64,000 nt of DNA. Source: Micromonospora sp. NBC_01740 (GTDB lineage Bacteria > Actinomycetota > Actinomycetes > Mycobacteriales > Micromonosporaceae). Positions 45,477 through 53,574 of the stretch are shown here, one piece after another. The DNA lies in the NCBI RefSeq assembly GCF_035920365.1, contig NZ_CP109150.1, positions 2,728,001 to 2,792,000 of the forward strand, in the 5' to 3' direction. Position numbers and translations under genes: made by a program. Position 1 is the first letter of the stretch; each line of letters starts with the position of its first letter. The notes beneath the pieces are model-generated. The model made no database searches. It saw nothing but the letters and a program-made list of their open reading frames with translations, and was not told where the DNA came from.

Positions 45477-46067
45477 GTGGCTGATCTTCTCGTCTGGATC
45501 GACTGTGAGATGACCGGGTTGGACCTCGGCAGGGACAAGCTGATCGAGGTCGCCGCGCTCGTCACGGATCCCGACCTCAACGTGCTCGGGGATGGCGTCG
45601 ACGTGGTGATCCACGCCGACGAAGCGGCGCTGGAGGCGATGCCCGAGATCGTAACGACGATGCACGCCAAGTCGGGGCTGACCGAGGAGGTCCGGCGCTC
45701 GACGGTGACCCTCGCCGAGGCCGAGGACATGGTCCTGGACTACGTGTCCAGCCATGTGAAGGATCCGCGTACGGCACCGCTGTGCGGCAACTCGATCGCC
45801 ACCGACCGGGGCTTCATCACCCGGGACATGCCCCGCCTCGACGCGCACCTGCACTACCGGATGATCGACGTCTCGTCGATCAAGGAGCTGTGCCGCCGCT
45901 GGTACCCGCGGGTGTACTTCGGCCAGCCCCAGAAGGGGCTCGCGCACCGGGCCCTGGCCGACATCCGGGAGAGCATCCGGGAGCTGGAGTACTACCGGCG
46001 GACCCTCTTCGTGCCCCTGCCCGGGCCGGACGTGGAGACCGCCAAGGCAATAGCAGCCGGACTCTGA
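45477..46067 (+). CDS. orn: Oligoribonuclease
   Basis: A 196-residue 3'-5' exoribonuclease of the DEDDh family that degrades dinucleotides from RNA (and pGpG) to mononucleotides. Exo I motif [12 protein letters not shown], exo [14 protein letters not shown] and exo [14 protein letters not shown], with the catalytic His, are all in place. GTG start at 45477; divergent from the glycosyltransferase gene. Essential in many actinobacteria. Confidence 0.97.
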   Translation: MADLLVWIDCEMTGLDLGRDKLIEVAALVTDPDLNVLGDGVDVVIHADEAALEAMPEIVTTMHAKSGLTEEVRRSTVTLAEAEDMVLDYVSSHVKDPRTAPLCGNSIATDRGFITRDMPRLDAHLHYRMIDVSSIKELCRRWYPRVYFGQPQKGLAHRALADIRESIRELEYYRRTLFVPLPGPDVETAKAIAAGL

Positions 46068-46191
46068 GCCGCCGGGCACAACCCGCTCGGCGGAACCCGC
46101 TGGACGCGGCGGGCGGGGGTGGGGCTATTATTGGTCCGCACCCCGCCCGGGGCGATCGACCGGGCGTGGATCCATCGGGTGTGAACGGCAT

Positions 46192-46265
46192 GGTGGCTGT
46201 AGCTCAGTTGGCAGAGCACCGGGTTGTGGTCCCGGTTGTCGTGGGTTCAATTCCCATCAGTCACC
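46192..46265 (+). tRNA. tRNA-His (anticodon GUG)
   Basis: Acceptor stem GTGGCTG/CAGTCAC with one G-U pair, D arm AGCTCAGTTGGCAGAGC, anticodon loop TTGTGGT (anticodon GTG) and T arm GTGGGTTCAATTCCCAT. The additional G at 46192 opposite C at 46265 gives the G-1:C73 pair specific for tRNA-His. CCA is not encoded. Confidence 0.95.
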
Positions 46266-46271
46266 CGGTGA

Positions 46272-46305
46272 CCGAAGGCCCCCTCCTCGCGGAGGGGGCC
46301 TTCGG
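46272..46305. terminator. Bidirectional hairpin terminator (tRNA-His / L,D-transpeptidase)
   Basis: A perfect 14-bp stem, CCGAAGGCCCCCTC with GAGGGGGCCTTCGG, with a CTCGCG loop. It begins 6 nt after tRNA-His and lies 10 nt after the stop of the minus-strand transpeptidase gene, so it can serve both. A CGTTT follows on the plus strand. Confidence 0.85.
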
Positions 46306-46315
46306 CGTTTCCGGC

Positions 46316-47614
46316 TCAGGCGGTCGGGGTGGCCGTGGGCGCGCCGGTCTGCTCCGGGGTGGCCTCGGTCGGCGGCTCGTACGGCAGGGCGCTGCCCTTG
46401 ACGTACTGCTCCCAGCTCATGTTCCAGTCGGTCCAGCCGTTGCCGTTCTGGAGCTTCCGTTCCGTGCCCTTGACGGTGATCGGGTCGCCGACGCGGGTGT
46501 TGGCGAACAGCCAGGCGCCGTTGGCCATCGAGACGTTCACGCAGCCGTGCGAGACGTTCACCCGGCCCTGCTGCCCCTCCGACCAGGGCGCGGCGTGGAT
46601 GAACTCGCCGCCCCAGGTCAGCCGCTGGGCGTAGTCGATCTTGGTGCGGTAGCCCTCCTCGGGGCCCAGCTCCTCGAAGGTGTCAAAGACCGTCTTGCGC
46701 AGCTTCTCGATGACCACCATCGTGCCGCTGGAGGACGGGGTGCTCTTCTTGCCGAGGCTGACCGGGATGGTCTTGATCACGGAGCCGTCCTTCGTGACGG
46801 TCATCCGCTTGGTCTTGTTGTCCACCGTCATGACCACCGCCGGGCCGACCTTGATGCCGACGCTGAGGTCCGCCCGGCCGTACCAGCCGCCGCCCAGCGG
46901 CAGGCCGCCAGCCTGGACCCGGTAGGAGACCGTGCTGTTCGTCTTCCAGAACTCCTTCGGGCGGTAGCGGATCTCGGTCGGGCTGACCCAGTGCCAGATG
47001 CCCTCCTGCGCCGGTACGGAGGTGACCGTCATCCGGCTCTGCACGTCGTCGCGGTAGTCCTCCGGGACGGCCCGGCTGAACTTCACGATCAGCGGCATGC
47101 CGACGCCGACGACCTGGTCGTCACCCAGGAAGCTGCTGATCCGGACCTGCTTGCCGGGCTTCGCCATGGTGGTGAAGGTGCTGGTCGCCGTCGCCGGTCG
47201 GCCGTCGTCGCCGGTCGCGGTCACCGTCGCGGTGTACGTCTCGCCATACTTCAGCGCGCCGGCGGGCAGCCAACTCTTGCCGTCGGTTGCCAGCTCGCCC
47301 TCGACGGCCCCACCGGCGGAGTCCTTCAGCTCGACGCTGGTCTGCTCCGCCTCCGTCGCCGTGAAGGTGATGCCGGTGGACGCGGGTACGTCCTTCGCGT
47401 CGGCCTTGGGTTCGACGATGGTGGCCGCCGCCTTCGGCGCGGCGGGCTGGTCGTCGCCGTTCTGCCAGCCGCCCGAGGGCTTGCCCCCGCCGCCGTCGGT
47501 GCAGGCGGAGGCCAGCGCGAGCGTCACGGCGAGCACCGCCGCCGCGAATCCACGGCGTCGTCGACCCCGCCGGTCGTCCCCGTGCCGGATCAGCTGGTCC
47601 TGGACAGCTCGCAT
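46316..47614 (-). CDS. L,D-transpeptidase lipoprotein (Ig-like + YkuD)
   Basis: A 432-residue cell-wall crosslinking enzyme forming 3-3 (mDap-mDap) bridges and attaching proteins to peptidoglycan. Lipobox LALASAC gives a lipidated N-terminus; two Ig-like domains follow (residues ~60-250: GITFTATEAEQTSVEL, then FSRAVPEDYRDDVQSRM), then the YkuD catalytic domain with HAAPWSEGQQGRVNVSHGCVN, the catalytic Cys in SHGCVNVS. This is the LdtMt2-type three-domain layout. ATG at 47614 has a GAGGGAA site. Paralogous to the next upstream gene on the same strand. Confidence 0.94.
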   Translation of the reverse strand: MRAVQDQLIRHGDDRRGRRRRGFAAAVLAVTLALASACTDGGGGKPSGGWQNGDDQPAAPKAAATIVEPKADAKDVPASTGITFTATEAEQTSVELKDSAGGAVEGELATDGKSWLPAGALKYGETYTATVTATGDDGRPATATSTFTTMAKPGKQVRISSFLGDDQVVGVGMPLIVKFSRAVPEDYRDDVQSRMTVTSVPAQEGIWHWVSPTEIRYRPKEFWKTNSTVSYRVQAGGLPLGGGWYGRADLSVGIKVGPAVVMTVDNKTKRMTVTKDGSVIKTIPVSLGKKSTPSSSGTMVVIEKLRKTVFDTFEELGPEEGYRTKIDYAQRLTWGGEFIHAAPWSEGQQGRVNVSHGCVNVSMANGAWLFANTRVGDPITVKGTERKLQNGNGWTDWNMSWEQYVKGSALPYEPPTEATPEQTGAPTATPTA

Positions 47615-47856
47615 GATTCCCTCACAGTCGTGGTCCCCGGTTGCCCATCGTCCCTCACTGACGCACCGGGGCAGGTACCCGTTCCGCAAGGTGAACCGAA
47701 ACACGCGGTACGAGATGTCCGAATGTTGATAAGATCCGAGGCTTTACCGAGGCTCGCTCGCCTCTCCCGGCCCGCCGTAGTACGTGCCGGCAGCGGGCTC
47801 CCGGGGCGTCGCCGGCGTCGCGGGCCCGGAACGGCGGCGCGGCAGGGCCACGAAGA

Positions 47857-47890
47857 CGGCGACCGGCCCGCGGGTGCGGGCCGGTCGCCG
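47857..47890 (-). terminator. Hairpin terminator after the second L,D-transpeptidase
   Basis: A perfect 15-bp stem, CGGCGACCGGCCCGC and GCGGGCCGGTCGCCG, with a GGGT loop, starts 20 nt beyond the stop at 47910 (minus strand). The two transpeptidase genes are therefore separate transcription units. Confidence 0.8.
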
Positions 47891-47909
47891 GATCGTCGGT
47901 GGGCGTGCC

Positions 47910-49187
47910 TCAGAAGGCCGATCCCTCGCCGGCCTCCGGCACCGGCACCGCGCTGCCCTTGACGAACTCGGACCAGCTCTGGCTCCACGCCGTCCAGCCG
48001 TTGCCCGGCGTCAGCTTGCGCTCGGTGCCCTTGATGGTGATCGGGTCGCCCACCTTGGTCTTCCCGAACAGCCAGCGGGCGTTCGCCATGGAGACGTTGA
48101 CGCAGCCGTGCGAGACGTTCTGCCGGCCCTGCACGTGCTCCGACCAGGGCGCCGCGTGGATGTACTCGCCGCCCCAGGTGAGCCGCTGGGCGAAGTCGAT
48201 CTCCGTCACGTAGCGGTTCGCCGGGTCCGGATCGTCGCGGGTGTCGAAGACCGTGGACTCCTTCTTCTCCATCACGACCATCGTGCCGCTGGAGGAGGGG
48301 GTCTTCTTCTTGCCCAGGCTCACCGGCAGGGTGCGGACCACCTGGCCGTCCTCGTACACCGTCATCTTCTTGGTGGCGTTGTCCACCTGCATCTCGAACG
48401 CCCGGCCGATCTTGGCGGTCGCCGCACGGTCGACGTTGCCGTAGCGGCCGTTGCTCAGCGGGATGCCGGCCAGTGCGATCCGGACGGTGAGCGTGGTGCC
48501 GGCCTTCCAGTACTCCGGCGCGCGGTAGTAGGCCTGGGTGCCGTTCTCCACCCAGTGCCAGGCGCCCGGCTGCGGCGGATCGGTCTGCACGAACATGCGC
48601 TTCTGCACCGCCGCCCGGTCCTTCTTCGGGATCCCCGGGTGGAACTCGGTGACCACCGGCATCGCCACGCCGTAGGTCTTGTCGTCGAAGAGGTAGAGGC
48701 CGGAGCTGATCACCGACTTGGGCTTCGCCATCGTCGTGAAGGTGCTCTTGCCCTGGCTGGTCGTCCCGTCGGAGCCGGTGGCGGTGACCGTGGCCGTGTA
48801 ACGGGTGCCGTACTTCAGCGGCTTCGACGGCACCCAGGACGAGCCGTCGGCGCGCAGGCGCCCCTCGACCTGGCCGCCGTTGGCGGCGGCCAGCGTGACG
48901 CTGGACACCTTCCCGCCGCCGGGCACCTCAGCGCTGATCTCGGAGCTGACCGGCCGGTTCTTCCCCCCGTCGGCCGGGCTGACCGTCAGCGGCGGACCGC
49001 TCGGCGCGGCCGGGGTGCCGGGCTCGGCCGCCGTGCCCGTCGCACCAGGTGTGGCGGACGTGGCCGGCGCGGTGCCGCCGACGAACTCCGCCTGCTTCTT
49101 CTGCTCCGCGCCGCAGCCCGTCAGAGCCAGCGACGCCACCAGGCCGAGGGCGCCCACCATCGCCCCGGCCCGCGCGAACATGCCCAT
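47910..49187 (-). CDS. L,D-transpeptidase lipoprotein (Ig-like + YkuD), paralogue
   Basis: A 425-residue protein with the same arrangement as the gene at 46316: lipobox LASLALTGC, two Ig-like domains, and YkuD domain with HAAPWSEHVQGRQNVSHGCVN and the catalytic SHGCVN. Long identical blocks (GKKKTPSSSGTMVV versus GKKSTPSSSGTMVV, RLTWGGEYIHAAPWSE, ITIKGTERKL) show that the two genes arose by duplication. ATG at 49187 with GAGG 5 nt upstream (alternative ATG 49181). Ends before a strong terminator. Confidence 0.94.
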   Translation of the reverse strand: MGMFARAGAMVGALGLVASLALTGCGAEQKKQAEFVGGTAPATSATPGATGTAAEPGTPAAPSGPPLTVSPADGGKNRPVSSEISAEVPGGGKVSSVTLAAANGGQVEGRLRADGSSWVPSKPLKYGTRYTATVTATGSDGTTSQGKSTFTTMAKPKSVISSGLYLFDDKTYGVAMPVVTEFHPGIPKKDRAAVQKRMFVQTDPPQPGAWHWVENGTQAYYRAPEYWKAGTTLTVRIALAGIPLSNGRYGNVDRAATAKIGRAFEMQVDNATKKMTVYEDGQVVRTLPVSLGKKKTPSSSGTMVVMEKKESTVFDTRDDPDPANRYVTEIDFAQRLTWGGEYIHAAPWSEHVQGRQNVSHGCVNVSMANARWLFGKTKVGDPITIKGTERKLTPGNGWTAWSQSWSEFVKGSAVPVPEAGEGSAF

Positions 49188-49374
49188 CCCCACCTCTGTT
49201 CTCGCGTACCTGGCGCACATCGTGCCGCATGGTCGCCGCTTGTCCGCCCCCTGTCCTCGTCCGCCCGGCCGTTTCGTCCACGATTGCCCGGTAAGCTCGG
49301 CCGAAGGGGGGAGCCGGGGATCGGATTGGAACCCCCCTCGGGAGGCATGCTAATCTTCTCCCCGTTGCCAACGA

Positions 49375-49450
49375 GCGCCGCTAGCTCAACTGGCAGAGCA
49401 GCGGACTCTTAATCCGCGGGTTCGGGGTTCGAGTCCCTGGCGGCGCACCA
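49375..49450 (+). tRNA. tRNA-Lys (anticodon CUU)
   Basis: Acceptor stem GCGCCGC/GCGGCGC, D arm AGCTCAACTGGCAGAGC, anticodon loop CTCTTAA (anticodon CTT) and T arm CGGGGTTCGAGTCCCTG; the 3' ACCA is encoded. It stands directly upstream of an accessory patch containing an IS remnant and immunity-like genes; tRNA 3' ends are frequent integration sites, but no duplicated tRNA end was seen. Confidence 0.96.
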
Positions 49451-49458
49451 GCAATAAG

Positions 49459-49498
49459 GGCTCTGGCCTGGTGGTTCACACCGGGCCGGGGCCTTTTT
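49459..49498 (+). terminator. Rho-independent terminator of tRNA-Lys
   Basis: Arms of 15 nt at 49459-49473 and 49479-49493 pair completely with three G-U wobbles around a 5-nt loop, followed directly by TTTTT. This is a classical intrinsic terminator. Confidence 0.85.
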
Positions 49499-49742
49499 CG
49501 TGTACGTCGGCGGTGGGTGGTCGCTCGGTGGGTGCTCTGGAGCCGTTGGACGGTTCCGGTAAGCCATGGACGCGGTGCCGTGATCGTGGACACAAGCTAG
49601 CCAGCCGGTGGGGCGGTGCGCGTTGCCGGCAGCCGGGATGCCGGCCGAGACATGGGCCGTCCGCGGGTTTCCATGGCCGATATTTGGCTCTGGCCCCTTC
49701 CAGGGCGTGGCGTCCAATGGACCCTGCGGGAGGATCCACGCC
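49499..49742. other. Intergenic stretch before the immunity-like genes
   Basis: No gene supported. Its composition is slightly lower in GC than the surroundings. It ends with GGGAGG (49728-49733), the ribosome site for the gene at 49743. Confidence 0.4.
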
Positions 49743-50342
49743 GTGGATGTTCCCGAGCTTCTTCGTCGGGCTGCCCGTCACGTGCCCGCGGTTGGGACGG
49801 GTGCGGCCGGCACGACGGTGGCCGATGCCGACGAGTACCTCGACCACGACGAGTGGGAGGTCGCGCTGGGCATTCTCGTGGAACTGGGCGACGCGTACCG
49901 CTCCGAGACCGCCTTCTGGGATCTGCTCGCGGAGGCAGCGAGGATGATGTGGCAGTCCCGGACCGAGCGGTGGTGCCACTGGCGCCGCTTTGAGGTCGTT
50001 CACGGGGTGATACGCGCGGACCTTCAGCTCGTGGATCCGGACGTTGCCGGCGGCAGGCGGACGCCCATTCCTGGCGACGGGCGCCTCCGTCCGTTGTGGG
50101 ACATCGGCGATGTGACGGCGGCGGGCGACCCGGACCTCTACGTCGCGCGGCTGTGGGTCGAGGCGCAGCCGGATCTTCAGCCCGGCGGGAGAGCAGTGGT
50201 CCGCCTGGCTCCGCTGAGCCCGCAGCGATGGCGACGTCTGGTGCCCGGCGACGTGATCACGATGCACGAACAGATGCCGGTGGTCGGGATCGCGAGCATC
50301 GTCGAGTCGGTCCTCCCCGTTGGCGATGATCGCGAGGCGTGA
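49743..50342 (+). CDS. Hypothetical protein, immunity-like, with possible EF-Tu-like C-terminal barrel
   Basis: A 199-residue protein. The N-terminal ~75 residues are helical and acidic (DEYLDHDEWEVALGILVELGDAY, then FWDLLAEAARMMW), resembling small MafI-type immunity domains. The C-terminal part (RPLWDIGDV... VVRLAPLSPQRWRRLVPGDVITMHEQ) has the beta pattern of EF-Tu-like barrels seen in actinobacterial hypotheticals. GTG at 49743 has GGGAGG 9 nt upstream; an ATG further upstream at 49608 gives an unlikely extension. Overlaps the following degenerate frame by 4 bp. Role not established. Confidence 0.65.
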   Translation: MDVPELLRRAARHVPAVGTGAAGTTVADADEYLDHDEWEVALGILVELGDAYRSETAFWDLLAEAARMMWQSRTERWCHWRRFEVVHGVIRADLQLVDPDVAGGRRTPIPGDGRLRPLWDIGDVTAAGDPDLYVARLWVEAQPDLQPGGRAVVRLAPLSPQRWRRLVPGDVITMHEQMPVVGIASIVESVLPVGDDREA

Positions 50343-50587
50343 CGAAGGGTGACGCGGGCGAGTTCGGCATGTCTCCGTGTCGACCTGATCGCGGGCGGGT
50401 TGCGGCGCCCCGGAGGCGGTGGCGGATCCTGTCGTTCCTGGCGCAGGACGGTACGGCGTCGACACTGGATGTGGCCCTGGTCTGCGACGTGTCGCGGCTG
50501 ACGGCCCACCGGGACCTGACCTGGCTGCACGGTTTGGGGTTGGTGCGTCGCGAAGCTCGGCGGAGGACCGCACCCACACCTGGTCCG
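50339..50587 (+). pseudogene. Truncated winged-helix protein fragment
   Basis: From GTG 50339 a frame encodes about 80 residues with a credible helix-turn-helix: WRILSFLAQDGTASTLDVALVCDVS followed by LTAHRDLTWLHGLGLVRREAR, a wing-like end. Similarity stops at about 50570, where an IS5-type transposase tail starts in a different frame. The frame continues open to 51052 and fuses artificially with the next gene. Best read as a regulator gene cut by an insertion or deletion; the original family is unclear (ArsR/replication-relaxation-like). Confidence 0.5.
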
Positions 50588-50684
50588 ACTGATACGTCAC
50601 CGGGCGGTCGCGACCCGCTACGACAAGCTCTCCGTCCGATTCGAGGCGGTCGTGCACATCGCGGCGATCAACGAATGGCTGTGA
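50583..50684 (+). mobile_element. C-terminal remnant of an IS5-family transposase
   Basis: In the frame ending at TGA 50682-50684 the last 33 codons read RHRAVATRYDKLSVRFEAVV followed by HIAAINEWL and stop. This RAVATRYDK...AINEWL ending is characteristic of IS5-group transposases in Streptomyces and relatives. Nothing upstream in this frame supports the rest of the protein, so only the 3' end remains. No terminal inverted repeats were identified. Confidence 0.75.
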
Positions 50685-50734
50685 CCAGCATGGGATCCTC
50701 GAACCCCAGCACCGGCTCACCAAGGGACAGCAGC

Positions 50735-51052
50735 ATGGCCGCCGACTACTACGACGCCGATACCGAGAACGGCGACCACATCGCCGACCCGTCCGAGGAC
50801 GCCCTGTACATGTTGCTGCAAGACCTCGACCAGCCCGACAACACCTTCGTCACCATCAACCCCGCCGACGACAGTGACTGGTACGCCTCGGTCTCCCTGC
50901 TCGATGACGGCAGCTACGAGGTCGAACGCCGCGACCCAAGCCACCACCAGCACGAACACACCACAGGAACCAACATCTCCGCGATCGCTAAAGACCTGAC
51001 GATCTGGCTGGCCGACCGTGACTACCCCGGACGGCCCACCAGCCGATCCTGA
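50735..51052 (+). CDS. Imm1-like hypothetical protein
   Basis: A 105-residue acidic protein: MLLQDLDQPDNTFVTINPA, then DWYASVSLLDDGSYEVERRD, a His-rich segment (SHHQHEHTTGTN) and a closing helix AKDLTIWLADRDYPG. The strand-rich middle plus final helix matches the Imm1 type of polymorphic-toxin immunity proteins found widely in actinobacteria. ATG at 50735 has AGGGA 8 nt upstream; ATG at 50690 is a possible alternative. Lies between an IS remnant and a SUKH-type immunity gene; no adjacent toxin is seen. Confidence 0.65.
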   Translation: MAADYYDADTENGDHIADPSEDALYMLLQDLDQPDNTFVTINPADDSDWYASVSLLDDGSYEVERRDPSHHQHEHTTGTNISAIAKDLTIWLADRDYPGRPTSRS

Positions 51053-51080
51053 CCTCTAGAACACGCCCTAGGAGTCGCAG

Positions 51081-51557
51081 ATGATCGACGGCATGGACCT
51101 CGAGGAGTTCGACCAGCACGTTCAATCACTGCGCACCCGGGCGGCCAGGTCCGGCTTCGAGGAAATCGAAGACTTCAAGGTGATCGAAGGGCTGACCGCA
51201 TCGGCGGAGGACATCACCGAGGCGGAGCGAGCGCTGAGCGCGACTCTGCCCAAGCAGTACAAGGCATTCATGATGCGCTACGGCGGCGGGCAGTTCGGAT
51301 TCCTCGACCTGCTGCCCGTACCCACAGCAGCGTCCGCGCACCACGTCGACGACGTCGTCTCCATCAGCCAAGCCGAGTTCCCGGACGGGTCCTTCGTCGC
51401 AGTGGCACCCGTCGGCACAGGCGACTACTGGTGCTTCCCCGTCCTCGGCGGCCGGTGCAGCGACGAGGTGTGGTTCCACTACCACGACACCGACGACCCA
51501 ACACTCGAGGCACCAGACTTCCTGGAGTTCGTAGCACGGCGCGGTATTCGACCCTGA
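51081..51557 (+). CDS. SMI1/KNR4 (SUKH) family protein
   Basis: A 158-residue protein with the SUKH fold pattern: an early helix with acidic residues, ITEAERALSATLPKQYKAFMMRYGGGQFGF (the conserved 'LP..Y..F....GG..F' core), then FVAVAPVGTGDYWCFPV with a conserved GD-Y-x-F strand pair, and a closing DFLEFVARRG helix. SUKH proteins are the largest family of immunity proteins against secreted nuclease and other toxins. AGGAG 7 nt before ATG 51081. Appears complete and free-standing. Confidence 0.88.
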   Translation: MIDGMDLEEFDQHVQSLRTRAARSGFEEIEDFKVIEGLTASAEDITEAERALSATLPKQYKAFMMRYGGGQFGFLDLLPVPTAASAHHVDDVVSISQAEFPDGSFVAVAPVGTGDYWCFPVLGGRCSDEVWFHYHDTDDPTLEAPDFLEFVARRGIRP

Positions 51558-51761
51558 CCCAGGCAGGCACCACACTCCGGGCCGACGACATCACGCAGAT
51601 CCGCGCGGTGCTTCACGAGCGCCGCGGCTTTGTCCTCTATCGAGGTAGACGCCGCCGCGTCCGATCGTGGTCACCGGGGTTCCTCAGTACCGGCTGGGAG
51701 AAGCTCGTCGGTAATCGTCGGGCCTGTCGTGACACAAGCCAGGGTGAGAGTCGCCGAGGCA

Positions 51762-52328
51762 ATGGGGGTTCGGGTGGGTCCACCGAAGAAGAGGGACGAG
51801 GGCTGGTTTACCGGCCTCTACGTCGCCGAGTACGCGAACGTGGTGAGGTATGGCCTGCGTCGACTCGCGGACTCCGACGCGTCGGCGGAGCTCGCCCAGG
51901 AGGTCTTTGTCGTCGCCTGGCGTCGTCGTAACGAGGTGCCGGATCGCGGCCTGCCCTGGCTGTACGGGGTGGCTCGGCGGCTTCTTGCGAACCACTGGCG
52001 GTCGCGGCGCGGCGCCCCCGATGTCCTGCCCATCGCTGGTGCCGACCTGGCACGGGTCGCCAGCTCGTCGGGTGCGGACACCACCGTCGGGGTCGCCGAT
52101 GTCCGGGCCGCGCTGGCCATCCTCAGCGAGCTCGATCAGGAAATTCTCCGGTTGATCGGCTGGGAGGAGTTGACGGTGTCCGAGGCGGCCCAGGTTCTGG
52201 GCTGTACTCGGGCGACTGCGGCGGTGCGCCTGCATCGCGCCCGCCGCCGCCTCGCCGAAGCGATGTCGGGCCGGCCCGCTCAGTCCCGGCGCTGCCCCGT
52301 GTTGGCGACTACGCGAGAGGAACTGTGA
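51762..52328 (+). CDS. ECF-type RNA polymerase sigma factor
   Basis: A 188-residue ECF sigma factor. Region 2: FTGLYVAEYANVVRYGLRRL and ELAQEVFVVAWRRRNEVP, PWLYGVARRLLANHWRSRRG. Region 4: LSELDQEILRLIGWEELTVSEAAQVLGCTRATAAVRLHRARRRL. ATG at 51762 is chosen; GTG at 51729 is an in-frame alternative. The 200 bp upstream (51558-51761) contain no gene and must hold its promoter. The stop overlaps the following gene's start region, as usual for sigma/CU044_5270 pairs. Confidence 0.9.
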   Translation: MGVRVGPPKKRDEGWFTGLYVAEYANVVRYGLRRLADSDASAELAQEVFVVAWRRRNEVPDRGLPWLYGVARRLLANHWRSRRGAPDVLPIAGADLARVASSSGADTTVGVADVRAALAILSELDQEILRLIGWEELTVSEAAQVLGCTRATAAVRLHRARRRLAEAMSGRPAQSRRCPVLATTREEL

Positions 52329-53338
52329 TGTTCGGAGCAGAGCGCACCCGTACCCTCCTCGGCCCGGTCGACCCGGCCCGGACCGCCGCCGTCGCGCCGC
52401 CGCTGGTCTCGGCAGACGAGCTGATCGACCGCGCTGGCACCACCGAGATGGTCGCCGGGCGTCGTCGCGTACGCCCGACCCGCCGGCTGGTTCTGACGGC
52501 GGGGACGCTGGCGGTCGCGGTCGGTGCCGTGGCCGTTCTCCAGCCGTTCGACAGGCCCTCACCGGACGTTCCGGGCGGGCCCGGGAGCACAGCGGGATCG
52601 GTGCTCGTACCGGTCTCGTACCAGTTCGATACGGACCCGCCGGAGGCTGGCCCGCAGCTGCGCGCGCTCGCGGGCAAGATCAAGGATGCGGAGTACGACC
52701 ACCTCGGCGGGCGCTACATGTACCACCACACGAAGGTGTGGGGCGATCCGGTGATGACCTCCGCCGACGGCCGTCACCGGGTTGCCTTCGCTGGCGAGAC
52801 GAAGGTCTGGCAGGCCGCCGACGGGACCGGCAGCCAGATCAACACGCAGTTGGAGCCGCAGTACCCCGACCAGGAGTCCCGCGACTACTGGCAACGCAAC
52901 CTGGGCTCGCGTCCCGCAGTTGGCGCCACGGCGGCTCCGGCCATGATCCCGCTGCCGCCCATGGAACTCACGCCACCGTCGGCCGACCCGTCGCGGCTGC
53001 GCGAACTGCTGAAGGTCGAGCACGGGCCGGGCGCCGCGAGCAAAGAAGTCAGCACTCTCTATGCGCAGTTCGTCATACCGCGTGCGGCCCGAGCGGAGAT
53101 CCTGCGGGTCCTCGCCGACGTGCCCGGCATCCGATGGCGGGGACAGGTGACCGATCGCGCCGGTCGGGACGGGGTCGCCGTCACCTTCGACGACCGCGAA
53201 CACCAAGCGCAGTCTCTGCTGATCTTCGACCCGAAGACGGGTGAGCTGCTCGCCCACGAGCGACTGACGCTGTCGCCCGTGCGGATCAGCGCGTACCAGG
53301 TGATCCTCGATACCGCCTGGACTGATCGAACGGGTTGA
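52328..53338 (+). CDS. CU044_5270-type membrane protein, probable anti-sigma partner
   Basis: A 336-residue protein with ~50 cytoplasmic residues (RTRTLLGPVDPARTAAVAPP, typical of the CU044_5270 group), one membrane helix at about 57-77, and a large outer domain with a lipoprotein-carrier-like beta pattern (RYMYHHTKVWGD, WQAADGTGSQ, LLIFDPKTGELLAHERL). ATG 52328 immediately follows the sigma stop (GTG 52325 also possible), with AGAGG 8 nt upstream. Genes of this family regularly follow ECF sigma genes in Micromonosporaceae and Streptomyces and are thought to act as regulators of the sigma; no classical zinc motif is present. Confidence 0.82.
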   Translation: MFGAERTRTLLGPVDPARTAAVAPPLVSADELIDRAGTTEMVAGRRRVRPTRRLVLTAGTLAVAVGAVAVLQPFDRPSPDVPGGPGSTAGSVLVPVSYQFDTDPPEAGPQLRALAGKIKDAEYDHLGGRYMYHHTKVWGDPVMTSADGRHRVAFAGETKVWQAADGTGSQINTQLEPQYPDQESRDYWQRNLGSRPAVGATAAPAMIPLPPMELTPPSADPSRLRELLKVEHGPGAASKEVSTLYAQFVIPRAARAEILRVLADVPGIRWRGQVTDRAGRDGVAVTFDDREHQAQSLLIFDPKTGELLAHERLTLSPVRISAYQVILDTAWTDRTG

Positions 53339-53349
53339 ACGCCGAACTC

Positions 53350-53378
53350 CGGGGCCGCTCCTTCCGGGAGCGGCCCCG
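53350..53378 (+). terminator. Hairpin terminator after the sigma/partner operon
   Basis: CGGGGCCGCTCC and GGAGCGGCCCCG (12 bp) with a TTCCG loop, 11 bp after the stop at 53338. Confidence 0.8.
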
Positions 53379-53574
53379 CCGCAATCTCGGGTGCCAGAGC
53401 TGTGGCTGGACAGGCCGCCCGCGCTCTTACTTCAAGTAGCCATCGTGCCGATGTGTGACGCATGATCGCCGAGTCGGGTCGAGCTTGTCGCGCACCTCTG
53501 AAGGATCAGCGCCGCACTGAAGGCCGGCACCCGGTCTGGTGCCTGGGCCGACCCGCCCTGGTGGATCGTTACTG

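Noticed and set aside
49375..51557. An integrative element bounded by tRNA-Lys
   Set aside because: No integrase gene and no duplicated tRNA 3' end were seen; only accessory genes and an IS remnant support transfer.
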